Assembly (NCBI RefSeq): GCF_000155595.1
Contig: NZ_DS989904.1
Coordinates: 1,565,175 to 1,629,174 of the forward strand
Length of the DNA: 64,000 bases
Source of the DNA: Synechococcus sp. PCC 7335
GTDB taxonomy: Bacteria > Cyanobacteriota > Cyanobacteriia > Phormidesmidales > Phormidesmidaceae
Direction of reading: 5' to 3'
Position numbers and translations under genes: made by a program
In this document: positions 53,257-62,298 of the stretch, piece by piece
Numbering within the stretch: position 1 is the stretch's first letter
How the letters are laid out: each line of letters starts with the position of its first letter
The notes under the pieces: generated by a model
The model's input: only the letters and a program-made list of their open reading frames with translations
Database searches by the model: none
What the model was told of the DNA's origin: nothing

Positions 53257-53802
53257 ATGGCTGACAGCTCTTCTCAGGCAATCTTATTAGTTGATGGCTA
53301 CAACATCATTGGGTCGTGGATGGATCTCATTCAGCTCAAAAATTCTCAGGGATTAGACGCGGCTAGAGAAAGGCTAATTGCGTCTTTGGCCAACTACAGC
53401 GCCTACCAAGACTATGAAACTTGGGCCGTCTTCGATGCCTACGAACAGCAGGCACCCTCCTCCCAAAACGTCGTTACCAAACATCTATCTGTTCACTATA
53501 CTGACTTCGGCCAAACCGCCGACAGCTACATAGAAAGAGCTTGCGCTAAGTTTCGCAACGATGCTCGCAAGTTTACAAAGCGATTGATTGTCGCTACTTC
53601 TGATAACGTTCATAGACAAACTGTGGTTGGCTATGGCGCAGAAGGCATCTCTGCACTCCAGCTACAAAACGAGGTGACTCGTGTTAATCAGCGGGTCCAG
53701 CATCGCCAAAAGCCAAAAAAGAAGCGCTCAGGTCGATTTATGGCCAGCCTTGATCCAGATACCCTGAGTCGCTTGAGAAAACTAAGTAGAGGCGATGGCT
53801 AA
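53257..53802 (+). CDS. NYN-domain (YacP-like) ribonuclease
   Basis: The 181-residue protein has the PIN/NYN pattern: ILLVDGYNIIGSW with the metal-binding Asp at residue 13, ARERLIASLANYSAYQDYETWAVFDAYEQ, DSYIERACAKF and VATSDNVHRQTVVGYGAEGIS. YacP/Rae1-type proteins cleave RNA on the ribosome. The C-terminal basic tail (QHRQKPKKKRSGRF) could aid RNA binding. It lies 80 bp after the CbiO-like gene. The catalytic Asp residues appear intact. Confidence 0.85.
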   Translation: MADSSSQAILLVDGYNIIGSWMDLIQLKNSQGLDAARERLIASLANYSAYQDYETWAVFDAYEQQAPSSQNVVTKHLSVHYTDFGQTADSYIERACAKFRNDARKFTKRLIVATSDNVHRQTVVGYGAEGISALQLQNEVTRVNQRVQHRQKPKKKRSGRFMASLDPDTLSRLRKLSRGDG

Positions 53803-53873
53803 ATAGCTGGCTACTGATGTCAAAAGTGCTGCTTGCCAAAGCGACACCAGCTTATGTACTATGGAGTTCGCAT

Positions 53874-53945
53874 TCCTCAGTAGCTCAGTGGTAGAGCGGT
53901 CGACTGTTAATCGATTGGTCGTAGGTTCGAATCCTACCTGGGGAG
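53874..53945 (+). tRNA. tRNA-Asn (anticodon GTT)
   Basis: The 72-base cloverleaf folds cleanly: acceptor TCCTCAG with CTGGGGA, D arm GCTC-AGTGGTA-GAGC, anticodon arm GTCGA-CTGTTAA-TCGAT with GTT at the centre, T arm GTAGG-TTCGAAT-CCTAC and discriminator G. No CCA is encoded, as expected for a cyanobacterium with a CCA-adding enzyme. Confidence 0.97.
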
Positions 53946-54077
53946 TTTTAGTTCAATATTTTCTACCGTACAGGACTACCGTGCAGGATCGTTCATGTCT
54001 TATTCGGACAAACGACCTACGTACTGTCCTATCTATCAATATTACGATATAAGAATAAGCGAAGGAGTATTAAGCAA

Positions 54078-54096
54078 AGCTTAAGCGGCTTAAGCT
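54078..54096. promoter_or_regulatory. Palindrome upstream of rpaA
   Basis: AGCTTAAGC and GCTTAAGCT form a perfect inverted repeat around one central G, 172 bp before the rpaA start. A repeated GAAGGAGTATTA (54061 and 54125) flanks it. It may be a regulator binding site; the protein is unknown. Confidence 0.45.
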
Positions 54097-54268
54097 AGAG
54101 TATGACAAACGCTTAATATAGACCGAAGGAGTATTATTTTTTCCTGAAAAAGATATTTTGACAATGCGGGCTTAATTCGTCGAGTATAGCTAGACTAGGT
54201 GGTCAAATACACCCTCTAAGGTTAGCGGAAATGGTAGCCTTGTCCAATAATCAACACCTTATAATAAT

Positions 54269-55006
54269 ATGCCTCGTATACTTGTCATTGATGATGATCC
54301 TGCTATCGTTGAGCTTGTTTCCATCAACTTGGAGATGGCTGGATATGACACTACTCAAGCTAACGATGGTATTAAAGGACAGGCCTTGGCTGTCCAGTTG
54401 GTACCTGATCTGATCATGCTTGACTTGATGTTGCCAAAAGTAGATGGCTTTACAGTTTGTCAGCGACTACGCAGAGATGACCGTACGGCTGACATTCCGG
54501 TGTTGATGCTGACAGCTTTAGGTGAAACCCAAAACAAAGTCGATGGGTTTAATGCAGGAGCTGATGACTATCTGACCAAGCCGTTTGAGTTAGAGGAGAT
54601 GCTAGCGAGAGTCAGAGCTTTGCTTAGACGTACCGATCGCATCCCACAGGCAGCCAAGCACAGCGAAATTCTAAGCTATGGGCCGCTGACGTTAGTCCCT
54701 GAAAGATTTGAAGCGATTTGGCTAGATAAAACTGTAAAGCTAACTCACCTGGAATTTGAGCTGCTTCACTGTCTACTACAAAGACACGGCCAAACTGTTT
54801 CGCCTAGCGAGATTTTGAAAGAGGTCTGGGGCTACGATCCTAACGACGACATCGAGACGATTCGCGTACATGTCAGGCATCTGCGTACGAAGCTAGAGCC
54901 CGATCCGAGACATCCTCAGTATATCAAGACAGTTTATGGCGCTGGTTACTGCCTAGAGCTGCCAGCTGAAGCTACTCTAAAGCCAGAACAAGCTGCAACT
55001 GCCTAG
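54269..55006 (+). CDS. rpaA: Clock-output response regulator RpaA
   Basis: RpaA is the master transcription factor of circadian output, phosphorylated by SasA. The receiver (about 3-120) has acidic residues DDD 8-10, phosphoacceptor Asp52 in LIMLDLMLP, and Lys in YLTKPF. The OmpR-type DNA-binding domain (about 140-235) has [56 protein letters not shown]. The segment [25 protein letters not shown] is diagnostic for RpaA, as opposed to RpaB. The cognate kinase gene sasA lies at 7335 in this same window. It is transcribed alone on the plus strand. Confidence 0.94.
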   Translation: MPRILVIDDDPAIVELVSINLEMAGYDTTQANDGIKGQALAVQLVPDLIMLDLMLPKVDGFTVCQRLRRDDRTADIPVLMLTALGETQNKVDGFNAGADDYLTKPFELEEMLARVRALLRRTDRIPQAAKHSEILSYGPLTLVPERFEAIWLDKTVKLTHLEFELLHCLLQRHGQTVSPSEILKEVWGYDPNDDIETIRVHVRHLRTKLEPDPRHPQYIKTVYGAGYCLELPAEATLKPEQAATA

Positions 55007-55141
55007 GAAGTTGGTAGCCAAAGCTCAAGGGTACATATTTTGAGGACCACCTGTTGAGATAACGGACGAGCCTGAACAGCTGTTGATTGAATGCTTCCCG
55101 CAAACATTGGCTTTGCGGGAATTTTATTTGGAGTAATTGAA

Positions 55142-55561
55142 ATGTTTGGAACTTATCAACAGAGCAAAGTACGCATTGAGATCGCAGCAACTGCTGAGCA
55201 AATTGGCCAGAGCTTAACTCAGCTAGAGAACCTTCGGCGATGGATGAAGCCTCAGCAGATCTACGGCGTGACCATGGGCAATTTGAAGACACCGTTAACA
55301 GTGGGCCAATCTTTTAAAAGTGCTGTTGGGTTGTCGTCCTCTATCAAGCTAGAGTTCGGACATATCGACCATCAAGTTGAGCTAATTGCCCCGAATGGCA
55401 TCCGATTTTTATTGAGTGGAGGAATTGATGGCTTTCACGAATGGCAGTGGGGCGATGGGTGGGTGCAATCACGAATCGAGGGAATTTCGCTACTACCATT
55501 AAATCTAGCTCAGACAGCTGGATTGATTCGACTACGGCAGCACTTGGAAGCTACAGACTAG
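55142..55561 (+). CDS. SRPBCC-family protein
   Basis: The 139-residue protein shows KVRIEIAATAEQIGQSLTQLENLRRWMKPQQ, the typical start of a START-like fold, then GQSFKSAVGLSSSIKLEFGHIDHQVELIAPNGIRFLLSGGIDGFHEWQW. It ends with a helix. The ligand is unknown. ATG 55142 follows GGAGTAATTGAA; an upstream in-frame ATG at 55091 is not supported by a ribosome site. It lies between rpaA and the convergent Rubisco activase gene. Confidence 0.7.
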   Translation: MFGTYQQSKVRIEIAATAEQIGQSLTQLENLRRWMKPQQIYGVTMGNLKTPLTVGQSFKSAVGLSSSIKLEFGHIDHQVELIAPNGIRFLLSGGIDGFHEWQWGDGWVQSRIEGISLLPLNLAQTAGLIRLRQHLEATD

Positions 55562-55639
55562 AGTTACGGGATAGTGGCGCTGCGCCGGATATGGGTTGAA
55601 AGTAGGTTTGCAATTAGCGCTAAAGTTCAGCTCTAGAAA

Positions 55640-57007
55640 TTAGTCAGGCCGATGAACGATAAGCTCTGCGGTGCGCTGCTTAGTGCGGGTGTTGATGCCG
55701 ATGAGCCGAATGTAGTAATTGGAAAATTCTGATAGGCAATGTTGTAGGCGCTCTTTGGCTTCTACCTGGTTAGCAGTATCGACTGCAGCGTAGGGTTGCC
55801 ACGAGTTCATTCGAAATCGGCGTTGATCGCTGTGTTCTATAGCGATGCGATCGCCCGAAGACAAGACACTTTGTAGCTGCTGCTGAACTGTAGAAGACAG
55901 TGACGACAAACTCGATGACCGACTTGGCTGCTCGCTACCATTAGCATTCGAAGAGGGTTGAATAGAGCGGGCGATACGTGCTTCTCTTAGCCTTTGCCAC
56001 GGAGATGATTCTTTAGCTGCAGTCTGTTCACTACCCATACCGTAGGGCGTCAGTCCATTGTTAGCGGGTGGGGTAAGTAGCTCAGGATCTCTACGAGGGC
56101 GCATGTGCTCCCAGCTAGAGTTTCGGGGGGTTAATGCCTGGTTGTATTCGTTGACTAGGCCCATAGTACGGACGCGATCTTGTTCTTCGACCAGGGTATT
56201 GCCTGCTGCTACGAGGTGATCAAGAGTGAAGTGAGGACGGTTGAAGGTGGGTTTTTGGGGCGTGTTGACGACGTTAGTAGCTACTTTTTCGATACCAACC
56301 TGCTCTATGAAACGAGTAATTTGTTCATCGTATAGCTGCGATCGCACTGCCCCAAAGAAATCAACTGCCTGATCTTTGAACTGCTTCACCAGCTGCTCAA
56401 TATCCTCAGCCGATAGTCCATCGCCAGCAAACATACCGCCCACAATTCCTACCCTATCTTCTTCGCTAGGCTGCCAATAGAATTTCTGCATCCGGCCATC
56501 TCGAATCAGCGGCGCGTACAGTGTGGCAAAGTCGTTTCCCGTCGCAATAATTGGAATTCTCGGCAGCGCTTTCTCGTCGTAGCTACCTGGAAGCTGCACA
56601 TTGGTTGGATTGTCCGCAATATTCATTAGCGTGTTGTTTACAAGCTGCGTATTCACGGTGTACTGCGTCATCCGATCAAACCGACCAGCCCCGGCATCTA
56701 GATCATTGATCATTAGCACCGCCATCCGCCCGCGAACTCGCACCAGCTCGGCCGCCTCGCGATAGCGCAATCTGATCAGCCGAGCGGGATCACCCGCATC
56801 TGGGCTTTCTAGCTCACCACCTGAAATATGGACAACCTCTACGCCCATCCGCTCAAAAACTAGCTCGCACTGAAATGTTTTGCCTTCACCTTTTCGTCCG
56901 TGGATGCCTAAAATCAGAGGCACTTTAACTTGGGGTAAGTCTAAGTAGTTCTTGGTGATGTGGACAGCCAGCTTGTTGAGGAACCTAGGCGCGATGTAGT
57001 AAGTCAT
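55640..57007 (-). CDS. rca: Rubisco activase with C-terminal SSUL domain
   Basis: The AAA+ enzyme removes inhibitory sugar phosphates from Rubisco. Walker A is GIHGRKGEGKT (34-44), Walker B LMINDLDAGAGR and the arginine-finger region RDGRMQKFYW. A Ser/Pro-rich linker (about 290-365) leads to an SSUL domain (about 370-455) of the CcmM type (GDRIAIEHSDQRRFRMNSWQPYAAVD, YYIRLIGINTRTKQRTAELIVHRPD). The SSUL tail is thought to recruit it into carboxysomes. It ends a minus-strand run after the SGNH hydrolase gene, with a 4-bp gap. Confidence 0.95.
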   Translation of the reverse strand: MTYYIAPRFLNKLAVHITKNYLDLPQVKVPLILGIHGRKGEGKTFQCELVFERMGVEVVHISGGELESPDAGDPARLIRLRYREAAELVRVRGRMAVLMINDLDAGAGRFDRMTQYTVNTQLVNNTLMNIADNPTNVQLPGSYDEKALPRIPIIATGNDFATLYAPLIRDGRMQKFYWQPSEEDRVGIVGGMFAGDGLSAEDIEQLVKQFKDQAVDFFGAVRSQLYDEQITRFIEQVGIEKVATNVVNTPQKPTFNRPHFTLDHLVAAGNTLVEEQDRVRTMGLVNEYNQALTPRNSSWEHMRPRRDPELLTPPANNGLTPYGMGSEQTAAKESSPWQRLREARIARSIQPSSNANGSEQPSRSSSLSSLSSTVQQQLQSVLSSGDRIAIEHSDQRRFRMNSWQPYAAVDTANQVEAKERLQHCLSEFSNYYIRLIGINTRTKQRTAELIVHRPD

Positions 57008-57011
57008 AGAA

Positions 57012-57614
57012 CTAATCTTGAGCGAACCAGCTCTGCCAGGCTGACCACTGGGTAATGAGCTGAGACAGGGCTAAGTAGCCAGATGCACCCGGATGCGCTC
57101 CATCGACTGCCGCAACTTCCTGCATCCACAGCGCATTTTTATGTAGAGGTTGATAGACATCTAGATAGGGCACATCTAGTTCAGCGCATAGATCGCTGTA
57201 GTTCGCAGATACTGTTTTGGCCCGGTAGTTCATATTCTCATCGGCAACTGGCGGCGGTCCAATCAGCAATGACGGAAACATCGCCTTTGCCTGGGTAAGG
57301 ATGCGCCGTGCGCACAGTACAGAATCTTTCTCTTCTACAAACCGAATCCCATTTTCTACTCTGTTGTCGTTCGTGCCAAACGAGAACACTACGCGATTGT
57401 CAGTTTCACTAGGAAACCTTTTGGCAGCTTCAGCTAACCACCGTACTTCTATCTGTTCACTAGTATTGCCGCGGATGCCCAGGTTGTAGACAGTGAGATT
57501 GTAGTGAGGCGAGGTCATGGCGGCGCAGGCTCTACCCACCCAGCCTAGATAGGTCGGATCGCCTGTGCCAGCGACAAAGGAGTCTCCAAAAAAGCAAATG
57601 CGAATATCTTTCAT
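57012..57614 (-). CDS. SGNH/GDSL-family hydrolase
   Basis: The 200-residue protein has the four SGNH blocks: FFGDSFVAGTGD (Ser12), LGIRGN (Gly46-Asn50), FGTNDNRVENG (Asn82) and DGAHPGASGY (Asp171, His174). These give a lipase/esterase catalytic triad. No signal peptide is present, so it is cytoplasmic. It lies between a small membrane protein (5-bp gap) and the Rubisco activase gene (4-bp gap), so the three form a tight operon. The substrate is not known; its link to Rubisco activase is intriguing. Confidence 0.88.
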   Translation of the reverse strand: MKDIRICFFGDSFVAGTGDPTYLGWVGRACAAMTSPHYNLTVYNLGIRGNTSEQIEVRWLAEAAKRFPSETDNRVVFSFGTNDNRVENGIRFVEEKDSVLCARRILTQAKAMFPSLLIGPPPVADENMNYRAKTVSANYSDLCAELDVPYLDVYQPLHKNALWMQEVAAVDGAHPGASGYLALSQLITQWSAWQSWFAQD

Positions 57615-57619
57615 GCCGC

Positions 57620-58030
57620 CTATTGTGCTGCTTTGGCTGCTTGAGTGCGCTCTTCAATCTGAGTCAGTGCCTGTACTACAAGGTCTTTTGCCTGCAGCTT
57701 CCAGCCCCTTTTTTGGATGAGGATGGCGATCGCCCCTCCAATCCCAGTGGCGATAAAATCGACTGGCTGTGTAAACGAGATGCCAAACAACAGCCCTAGT
57801 CCCGCAATTCCCCAAAAAGGCAATGCCACCGCCTGCCGCTGCTTCAGCAAAATATCGTCAAAAAAGTTTTGATTCAGCTGCCCTTCTAGCTCTTCTTTTA
57901 CCTGCTTCTGCTGAGAAGGCGAAACCGATAGTGCAATCTTCTGCCGCAGCTTTTCAATCTTTCTAGCATCAGTACTATATTCAGTGAGCTGATCTTCAGC
58001 TAGCATTACCAAACGCTCTGTCTGCGACAT
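57620..58030 (-). CDS. Small membrane protein with coiled coil
   Basis: The 136-residue protein has an N-terminal charged helical domain (TERLVMLAEDQLTEYSTDARKIEKLRQKIALSV). It has two hydrophobic helices around residues 70-110 (LPFWGIAGLGLLFGIS and VDFIATGIGGAIAILIQ) and a C-terminal charged helix. ATG 58030 follows GGAGAG; an upstream frame to 58129 crosses the Rubisco terminator and is not credible. It is the first gene of the three-gene unit with the SGNH hydrolase and rca. Function unknown. Confidence 0.7.
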   Translation of the reverse strand: MSQTERLVMLAEDQLTEYSTDARKIEKLRQKIALSVSPSQQKQVKEELEGQLNQNFFDDILLKQRQAVALPFWGIAGLGLLFGISFTQPVDFIATGIGGAIAILIQKRGWKLQAKDLVVQALTQIEERTQAAKAAQ

Positions 58031-58091
58031 AGGGCTTCTCTCCTCGGCGTAGCTTTCACTGCATAGCCGATCAACAACAAAATAGACAATA

Positions 58092-58120
58092 TAAAGGGAG
58101 AGTAGTTGACTACTCTCCCC
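58092..58120 (-). terminator. Intrinsic terminator of rbcL-rbcX-rbcS
   Basis: GGGAGAGTAGT and ACTACTCTCCC form a perfect 11-bp stem with a two-base loop. On the minus strand it is followed by TTTATATT. It lies 34 bp after the rbcS stop and separates the Rubisco operon from the next minus-strand genes. Confidence 0.85.
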
Positions 58121-58153
58121 CACAGTCAAGTTACATTCATAACTGACAGATAC

Positions 58154-58504
58154 TTAGTAGCGGTAGCCACTGCTGTTATTACTACCGGGCTTGTGAACAA
58201 TAAAGCTCACAGCTTGGCACTGCTTGACGTTGTCAAAACCAACTACGCGGATGAAGCAGTTGCCGTACTCGGAGCGACAAGCTTGGATTTCATCCAAAAC
58301 AGCGCGAGTGTTGTTAGCGCCGAACAAAGGCAGCTTCCACATTGTCCAGTAGTAGGCTTCAGGCTCTGATGTTTCGTTGAATTCAACGGCAGGAATATAG
58401 CCCATCTGCAGACAGTAGTTGATCTGCTTTTCGATTTGCTGATCAGTAAGCGGAGGCAAGTAGGAGAGAGTTTCGTACCGACGCTCTTTAGGCAGAGTTT
58501 TCAT
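58154..58504 (-). CDS. rbcS: Rubisco small subunit
   Basis: The 116-residue Form IB small subunit has [47 protein letters not shown], and the C-terminal [25 protein letters not shown]. All conserved contact residues I can check are present. It is last in rbcL-rbcX-rbcS on the minus strand, 73 bp after rbcX, and a terminator follows. The ribosome site before ATG 58504 is weak (AAAAGAAA). Confidence 0.96.
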   Translation of the reverse strand: MKTLPKERRYETLSYLPPLTDQQIEKQINYCLQMGYIPAVEFNETSEPEAYYWTMWKLPLFGANNTRAVLDEIQACRSEYGNCFIRVVGFDNVKQCQAVSFIVHKPGSNNSSGYRY

Positions 58505-58576
58505 GGTTTCTTTTAGGTGAAAATTTGGGCTGAAAATTTGAATCTGAATTTAGACTAATTGAGTCAATTCATTGAG

Positions 58577-59113
58577 CTAGATAGCTTTATCCGGCGGGTC
58601 AGCATCATTGGGATTACTGGTATCGACATCGGTGATGTCTGCGTTAGGGAAAGAGGATGTATCTTCAGAGACCTTTGAATTACCTCTTTCTAACTTATCT
58701 ACACTAGCGGCTAATTCTTCTGAGGTCATTTGGGTGATTTTCTCGAGATGCTTTTTGCGATGCTCTATGTTGGCCTGTTGAATTTGAGTGGTTACCATCT
58801 CAGGTAGAAACTCAGAGACTTCTTCTGCCACATGAAGACGCACTGTCATAACCCTTAAGGCCAGATCAGGCGCCTCTCGAAACAGGCTTTTGATATAGGC
58901 TTCGCCATCTTGAAGTTTTTCACGACTCGAGAACTCATGGAGCCAGCGGTGCCGAGGTAGATTGGTTTCTTTAAGTTGGCCTAACACGATACGAACCGCT
59001 TGATAGGTAAGGTAGCTCTTAAGTACCTGAGCCGTATCCTTTGCAATTCGCTTGAGATCCATACTGGAGGCATTTTGGGGAAAGCGTGCCGATAAATCTG
59101 CTTCGTCAGCCAT
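58577..59113 (-). CDS. rbcX: Rubisco assembly chaperone RbcX with long acidic tail
   Basis: RbcX binds the C-terminus of the large subunit and stabilises dimers during L8S8 assembly. The core (about 18-135) is MDLKRIAKDTAQVLKSYLTYQAVRIVLGQL, DGEAYIKSLFREAPDLALRVMTVRLHVAEEVSEFLPEMVTTQIQQANIEHRK. Family members are about 130 residues; here 178, because of an N-terminal extension of 17 and an acidic, Asp/Asn/Ser-rich tail of about 40. ATG 59113 is preferred because AAGGG precedes it; the ATG at residue 18 has no ribosome site. It lies between rbcL and rbcS. Confidence 0.92.
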   Translation of the reverse strand: MADEADLSARFPQNASSMDLKRIAKDTAQVLKSYLTYQAVRIVLGQLKETNLPRHRWLHEFSSREKLQDGEAYIKSLFREAPDLALRVMTVRLHVAEEVSEFLPEMVTTQIQQANIEHRKKHLEKITQMTSEELAASVDKLERGNSKVSEDTSSFPNADITDVDTSNPNDADPPDKAI

Positions 59114-59229
59114 TGTCCCTTAAGGACACTGCAGTAACTGTTCTGACCGATACTGCTATCTAGGATTTGCTCCCTACACTTGACAGACCAGAGCCTCAAG
59201 CGCAGAGAGCCTCAATCAGACCGTGTCTA

Positions 59230-60660
59230 CTAGATAGTGTCTACGGTGTCGAACTCGAACTTGATCTCTTTCCACAGTTCGCAAGCCGCAGCTAGTTCTG
59301 GGGACCACTTGCAGGCTTCACGGATGATATCGCCACCCTCACGAGCCAGGTTGCGGCCCTCGTTACGCGCCTGAACGCAGGCTTCAAGCGCAACTCGGTT
59401 AGCCGTTGCACCTGGCGCATTACCCCAAGGGTGACCCAAAGTACCACCCCCAAACTGAAGGACAGAGTCGTCGCCGAAGATTTCAACCAAGGCAGGCATG
59501 TGCCATACGTGAATACCACCGGAGGCAACCGCCATTACACCTGGCATAGAAGCCCAGTCTTGGGTGAAGTAAACACCACGAGACTTATCCTGCTCAATGT
59601 AGTTCTCACGCAGCAAGTCAACGAAGCCCAACGTACCGGCTCTGTCGCCTTCGAGCTTACCGACAACAGTACCTGTGTGAATATGGTCACCACCAGACAT
59701 CCGTAGGCACTTCGCCAATACGCGGAAGTGAATACCGTGGTTCTTCTGACGGTCGATAACAGCGTGCATTGCCCGGTGGATGTGCAGAAGTATGCCGTTG
59801 TCGCGGCACCAGTGAGCCAGCGTAGTGTTAGCAGTGAAGCCGCCCGTGAGGAAGTCATGCATGACGATGGGCATCTCAAGTTCTTTCGCATACGCAGCCC
59901 GCTTCATCATTTCTTCGCAAGTCGCAGCGGTCACGTTCAGGTAGTGGCCCTTGATTTCGCCTGTTTCTGCCTGAGACTTGTGGATTGCATCGGCTACGAA
60001 CAAGAATCGATCACGCCACCGTTGGAAAGGCTGTGAGTTGATGTTCTCGTCATCTTTGGTGAAATCGAGACCGCCACGGAGACATTCGTAAACCGCACGG
60101 CCATAGTTCTTAGCGGAAAGACCTAGTTTAGGCTTGATTGTACAGCCGAGCAGAGGACGACCATACTTGTTGATGCGATCGCGCTCAACTTGAATACCGT
60201 GAGGGGGGCCTTGGAACGTCTTGACGTAGGCAACTGGAATCCGCAAATCTTCCAGCCGCAGAGCGCGCAGTGCTTTAAAGCCAAATACGTTACCCACCAA
60301 GGACGTGAGCAGGTTAGTTACAGAACCTTCTTCAAACAGATCGAGAGGATAGGCAACGTAAGCGATGTACTGATTATCTTCGCCGGGTACAGGCTCGATA
60401 TCGTAGCAGCGTCCACGGTAGCGGTCCATGTCGGTGAGCAAGTCAGTCCAGACAGTGGTCCAAGTACCTGTAGAAGATTCTGCTGCAACCGCTGCGGCAC
60501 ACTCTTCAGGTGGGACGCCAGGCTGAGGCGTCATCCGAAAAGCAGCCAAAATATCTGTATCCCTGGGCGTGTAGTCCGGAGCGTAGTAAGTCAGTCTATA
60601 ATCCTGTACGCCAGCATCGTAGCCAGCGCCCGACTTGGACTGAGTCTGTGAGTAGGACAT
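59230..60660 (-). CDS. rbcL: Rubisco large subunit (Form IB)
   Basis: The 476-residue protein carboxylates ribulose-1,5-bisphosphate. The active-site blocks are [16 protein letters not shown] (with the carbamylated Lys), [35 protein letters not shown], and [38 protein letters not shown]. The N-terminus ([23 protein letters not shown]) is of Form IB type. AGGGAAAT precedes ATG 60660. It heads rbcL-rbcX-rbcS and the 850-bp upstream region is unusually long. Confidence 0.97.
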   Translation of the reverse strand: MSYSQTQSKSGAGYDAGVQDYRLTYYAPDYTPRDTDILAAFRMTPQPGVPPEECAAAVAAESSTGTWTTVWTDLLTDMDRYRGRCYDIEPVPGEDNQYIAYVAYPLDLFEEGSVTNLLTSLVGNVFGFKALRALRLEDLRIPVAYVKTFQGPPHGIQVERDRINKYGRPLLGCTIKPKLGLSAKNYGRAVYECLRGGLDFTKDDENINSQPFQRWRDRFLFVADAIHKSQAETGEIKGHYLNVTAATCEEMMKRAAYAKELEMPIVMHDFLTGGFTANTTLAHWCRDNGILLHIHRAMHAVIDRQKNHGIHFRVLAKCLRMSGGDHIHTGTVVGKLEGDRAGTLGFVDLLRENYIEQDKSRGVYFTQDWASMPGVMAVASGGIHVWHMPALVEIFGDDSVLQFGGGTLGHPWGNAPGATANRVALEACVQARNEGRNLAREGGDIIREACKWSPELAAACELWKEIKFEFDTVDTI

Positions 60661-61099
60661 ATTTCCCTATTTCCTGTCTATTATTCTGTGTGAACTATTC
60701 TGGGCGAACCAAACTAGATATTGACCGAACTCCATGCATCTCATTGAAAAGAGACAAACACCTACACCCGAGAGTACTGCACTAACCACAATACGGTGAT
60801 AGCGACGGACTCAAGCGATTTTCTGAATATGAAGTTCGAAGCGTGATCATAAGCGATCTCAATACAACCTCTGGAATACTGCCAGAAAGCGGTAAAAATC
60901 GCGCCGATCGGAGTCAGGTGTTTGCTTCAGACCAACCGATGGGATTAAGTCTGTCAGATTAACCTATGCTCTTCAGAATACTATCAGGCCACCAATAAGT
61001 TTCCTTTTAGAAGTTCTGTATAGTCTCATAGTAAAAACTAATGAACGTTGATGTAGAAGGGTTTCAACCGTTCATGAAATATCTATAAGTACAGGAGAA

Positions 61100-61117
61100 T
61101 CTGTAACATTCTGTAAC
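61100..61117 (-). promoter_or_regulatory. HLR1-like (RpaB) box upstream of rbcL
   Basis: The minus strand reads GTTACAGA-AT-GTTACAGA, two identical 8-mers spaced by two bases. Each matches seven of eight positions of the HLR1 half-site (G/T)TTACA(T/A)(T/A); the spacing is exact. It lies about 440 bp before rbcL on the rbcL coding strand. RpaB binding is inferred. Confidence 0.5.
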
Positions 61118-61332
61118 AAGAATGCCGCATAGGTCGTTATTTTTGAGCAGATAGAGGGAAAAGGCTGAAGCGATTTGCCGCTTTTATTTCTTTTACTCAG
61201 TTATTCTTCATACAAGGTAAATTCGTTTTCGTAAGGAATGTCCGATCCGTAACAGAGCCTTAAGAATTTACGCTTCAAAATCCTGTTTTGCTAGCGCCAA
61301 TTGACGAAGCGGGGTGGTCGCCTTCGATCTTG

Positions 61333-61370
61333 AGAGAGCTCTTTCGATATAAGAGAGCTCTTTCGATATA
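61333..61370 (+). repeat. 19-bp perfect tandem duplication
   Basis: The unit AGAGAGCTCTTTCGATATA (61333-61351) repeats without change at 61352-61370. It contains AGAGCTCT, a palindrome. It lies about 150 bp before panB. Confidence 0.93.
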
Positions 61371-61518
61371 TGTGTGCTTTCGGGGCGCGGTAATCTCTAC
61401 TCTGCTCGACAGCTCTGAACTTGGTATCCTGTTTCTTGTTAGGCGTATAGCTGTTAGAGAGCTGTTTGAGTTGAGTTCGGTGGCTTTGGCCCACAGCTTG
61501 CGGGAAGGAGAAATAGCC

Positions 61519-62298
61519 ATGGTCGTCAATGTGCATCAGTTTGCACAGTGGAAAAGAGCAGGCCGGACGATTGCGGTTCTGACCGCTTGGGACTATCTGT
61601 CGGCGCAAATGGTGCAGGCGGCAGGAACAGATATTGTGCTAGTAGGCGATTCTATGGCGATGCCGGTGATGGGGCATGAGACCACCATTCCGCTAACGCT
61701 AGAGGAGATTTTGCACCATACGAAGATGGTGCGCCGGGCGATCCAAAACACCTTGGTTGTGGTTGATCTACCCTTTTTGACTTATCATGCGAGTCGTTCA
61801 GCGGCGCTATTGGCAGCGGGAAGAGTACTCAAGGAAACGGGCGCTCAGGCGGTGAAAATGGAAGGTGGCTATCCCGACATGGTGGAAACAATTGCATCAG
61901 TAGTGCGAGCGGGCATTCCAGTAATGGGGCATGTGGGACTGACGCCGCAATCTGTCTATACGTTTGGTAGCTTCCAGAAGCAGGGTAAAACAGACGAAGA
62001 TGCTAAGCGGATATTAGGTGAGGCGATCGCCCTTGAAGACGCCGGTGTTTTCTCTATTGTTCTAGAACATATTCCTAGCGATCTTGCTCGAAAAATCAGT
62101 GAGAAGCTGACCATTCCAACCATCGGTATCGGCGCAGGCCCAGGCTGCGATGGCCAGGTGCTAGTGACCTCAGATCTGTGGGGACTTTCCGAGTGGCAGC
62201 CACCGTTTGCCAAGACGTATGTGAACTTGCGCGAGCAGGCAATAGAGGCAGCACAGCAGTTTTGTGAAGAGGTGCGATCGCATCAGTTCAAGTTATGA
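61519..62298 (+). CDS. panB: 3-Methyl-2-oxobutanoate hydroxymethyltransferase PanB
   Basis: PanB makes ketopantoate for pantothenate and coenzyme A. The 259-residue TIM-barrel protein has [83 protein letters not shown] and [18 protein letters not shown]. Catalytic residues are intact. ATG 61519 follows GGAAGGAG, a strong ribosome site, so the 77 residues upstream in the same frame are not coding. Its stop lies in a 14-bp tandem duplication that also supplies the next gene's ATG. Confidence 0.95.
   Translation: MVVNVHQFAQWKRAGRTIAVLTAWDYLSAQMVQAAGTDIVLVGDSMAMPVMGHETTIPLTLEEILHHTKMVRRAIQNTLVVVDLPFLTYHASRSAALLAAGRVLKETGAQAVKMEGGYPDMVETIASVVRAGIPVMGHVGLTPQSVYTFGSFQKQGKTDEDAKRILGEAIALEDAGVFSIVLEHIPSDLARKISEKLTIPTIGIGAGPGCDGQVLVTSDLWGLSEWQPPFAKTYVNLREQAIEAAQQFCEEVRSHQFKL

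Larger units (their letters stand above)
60661..61518. other. Divergent spacer between rbcL and panB
   Basis: This non-coding 858-bp spacer should contain the rbcL promoter (minus) and the panB promoter (plus). It contains an HLR1-like box (61100-61117), an imperfect inverted repeat (ATGAACGTTGA at 61041-61051 with TCAACCGTTCAT at 61064-61075), and a perfect 19-bp tandem duplication (61333-61370). A long frame joined to panB from 61288 has no homology before panB's start and is not used. No RbcR-like site was convincing. Confidence 0.6.

Noticed and set aside
60661-61080. RbcR/CmpR operator upstream of rbcL
   Set aside because: ATTA-type half sites occur (such as GATTAAGTCTGTCAGATTAA near 60951) but as direct repeats, not in the required inverted pattern.
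61288-61518. N-terminal extension of panB
   Set aside because: The frame is open but starts in the tandem-duplication area, has no ribosome site and no PanB homology; a strong site directly precedes ATG 61519.
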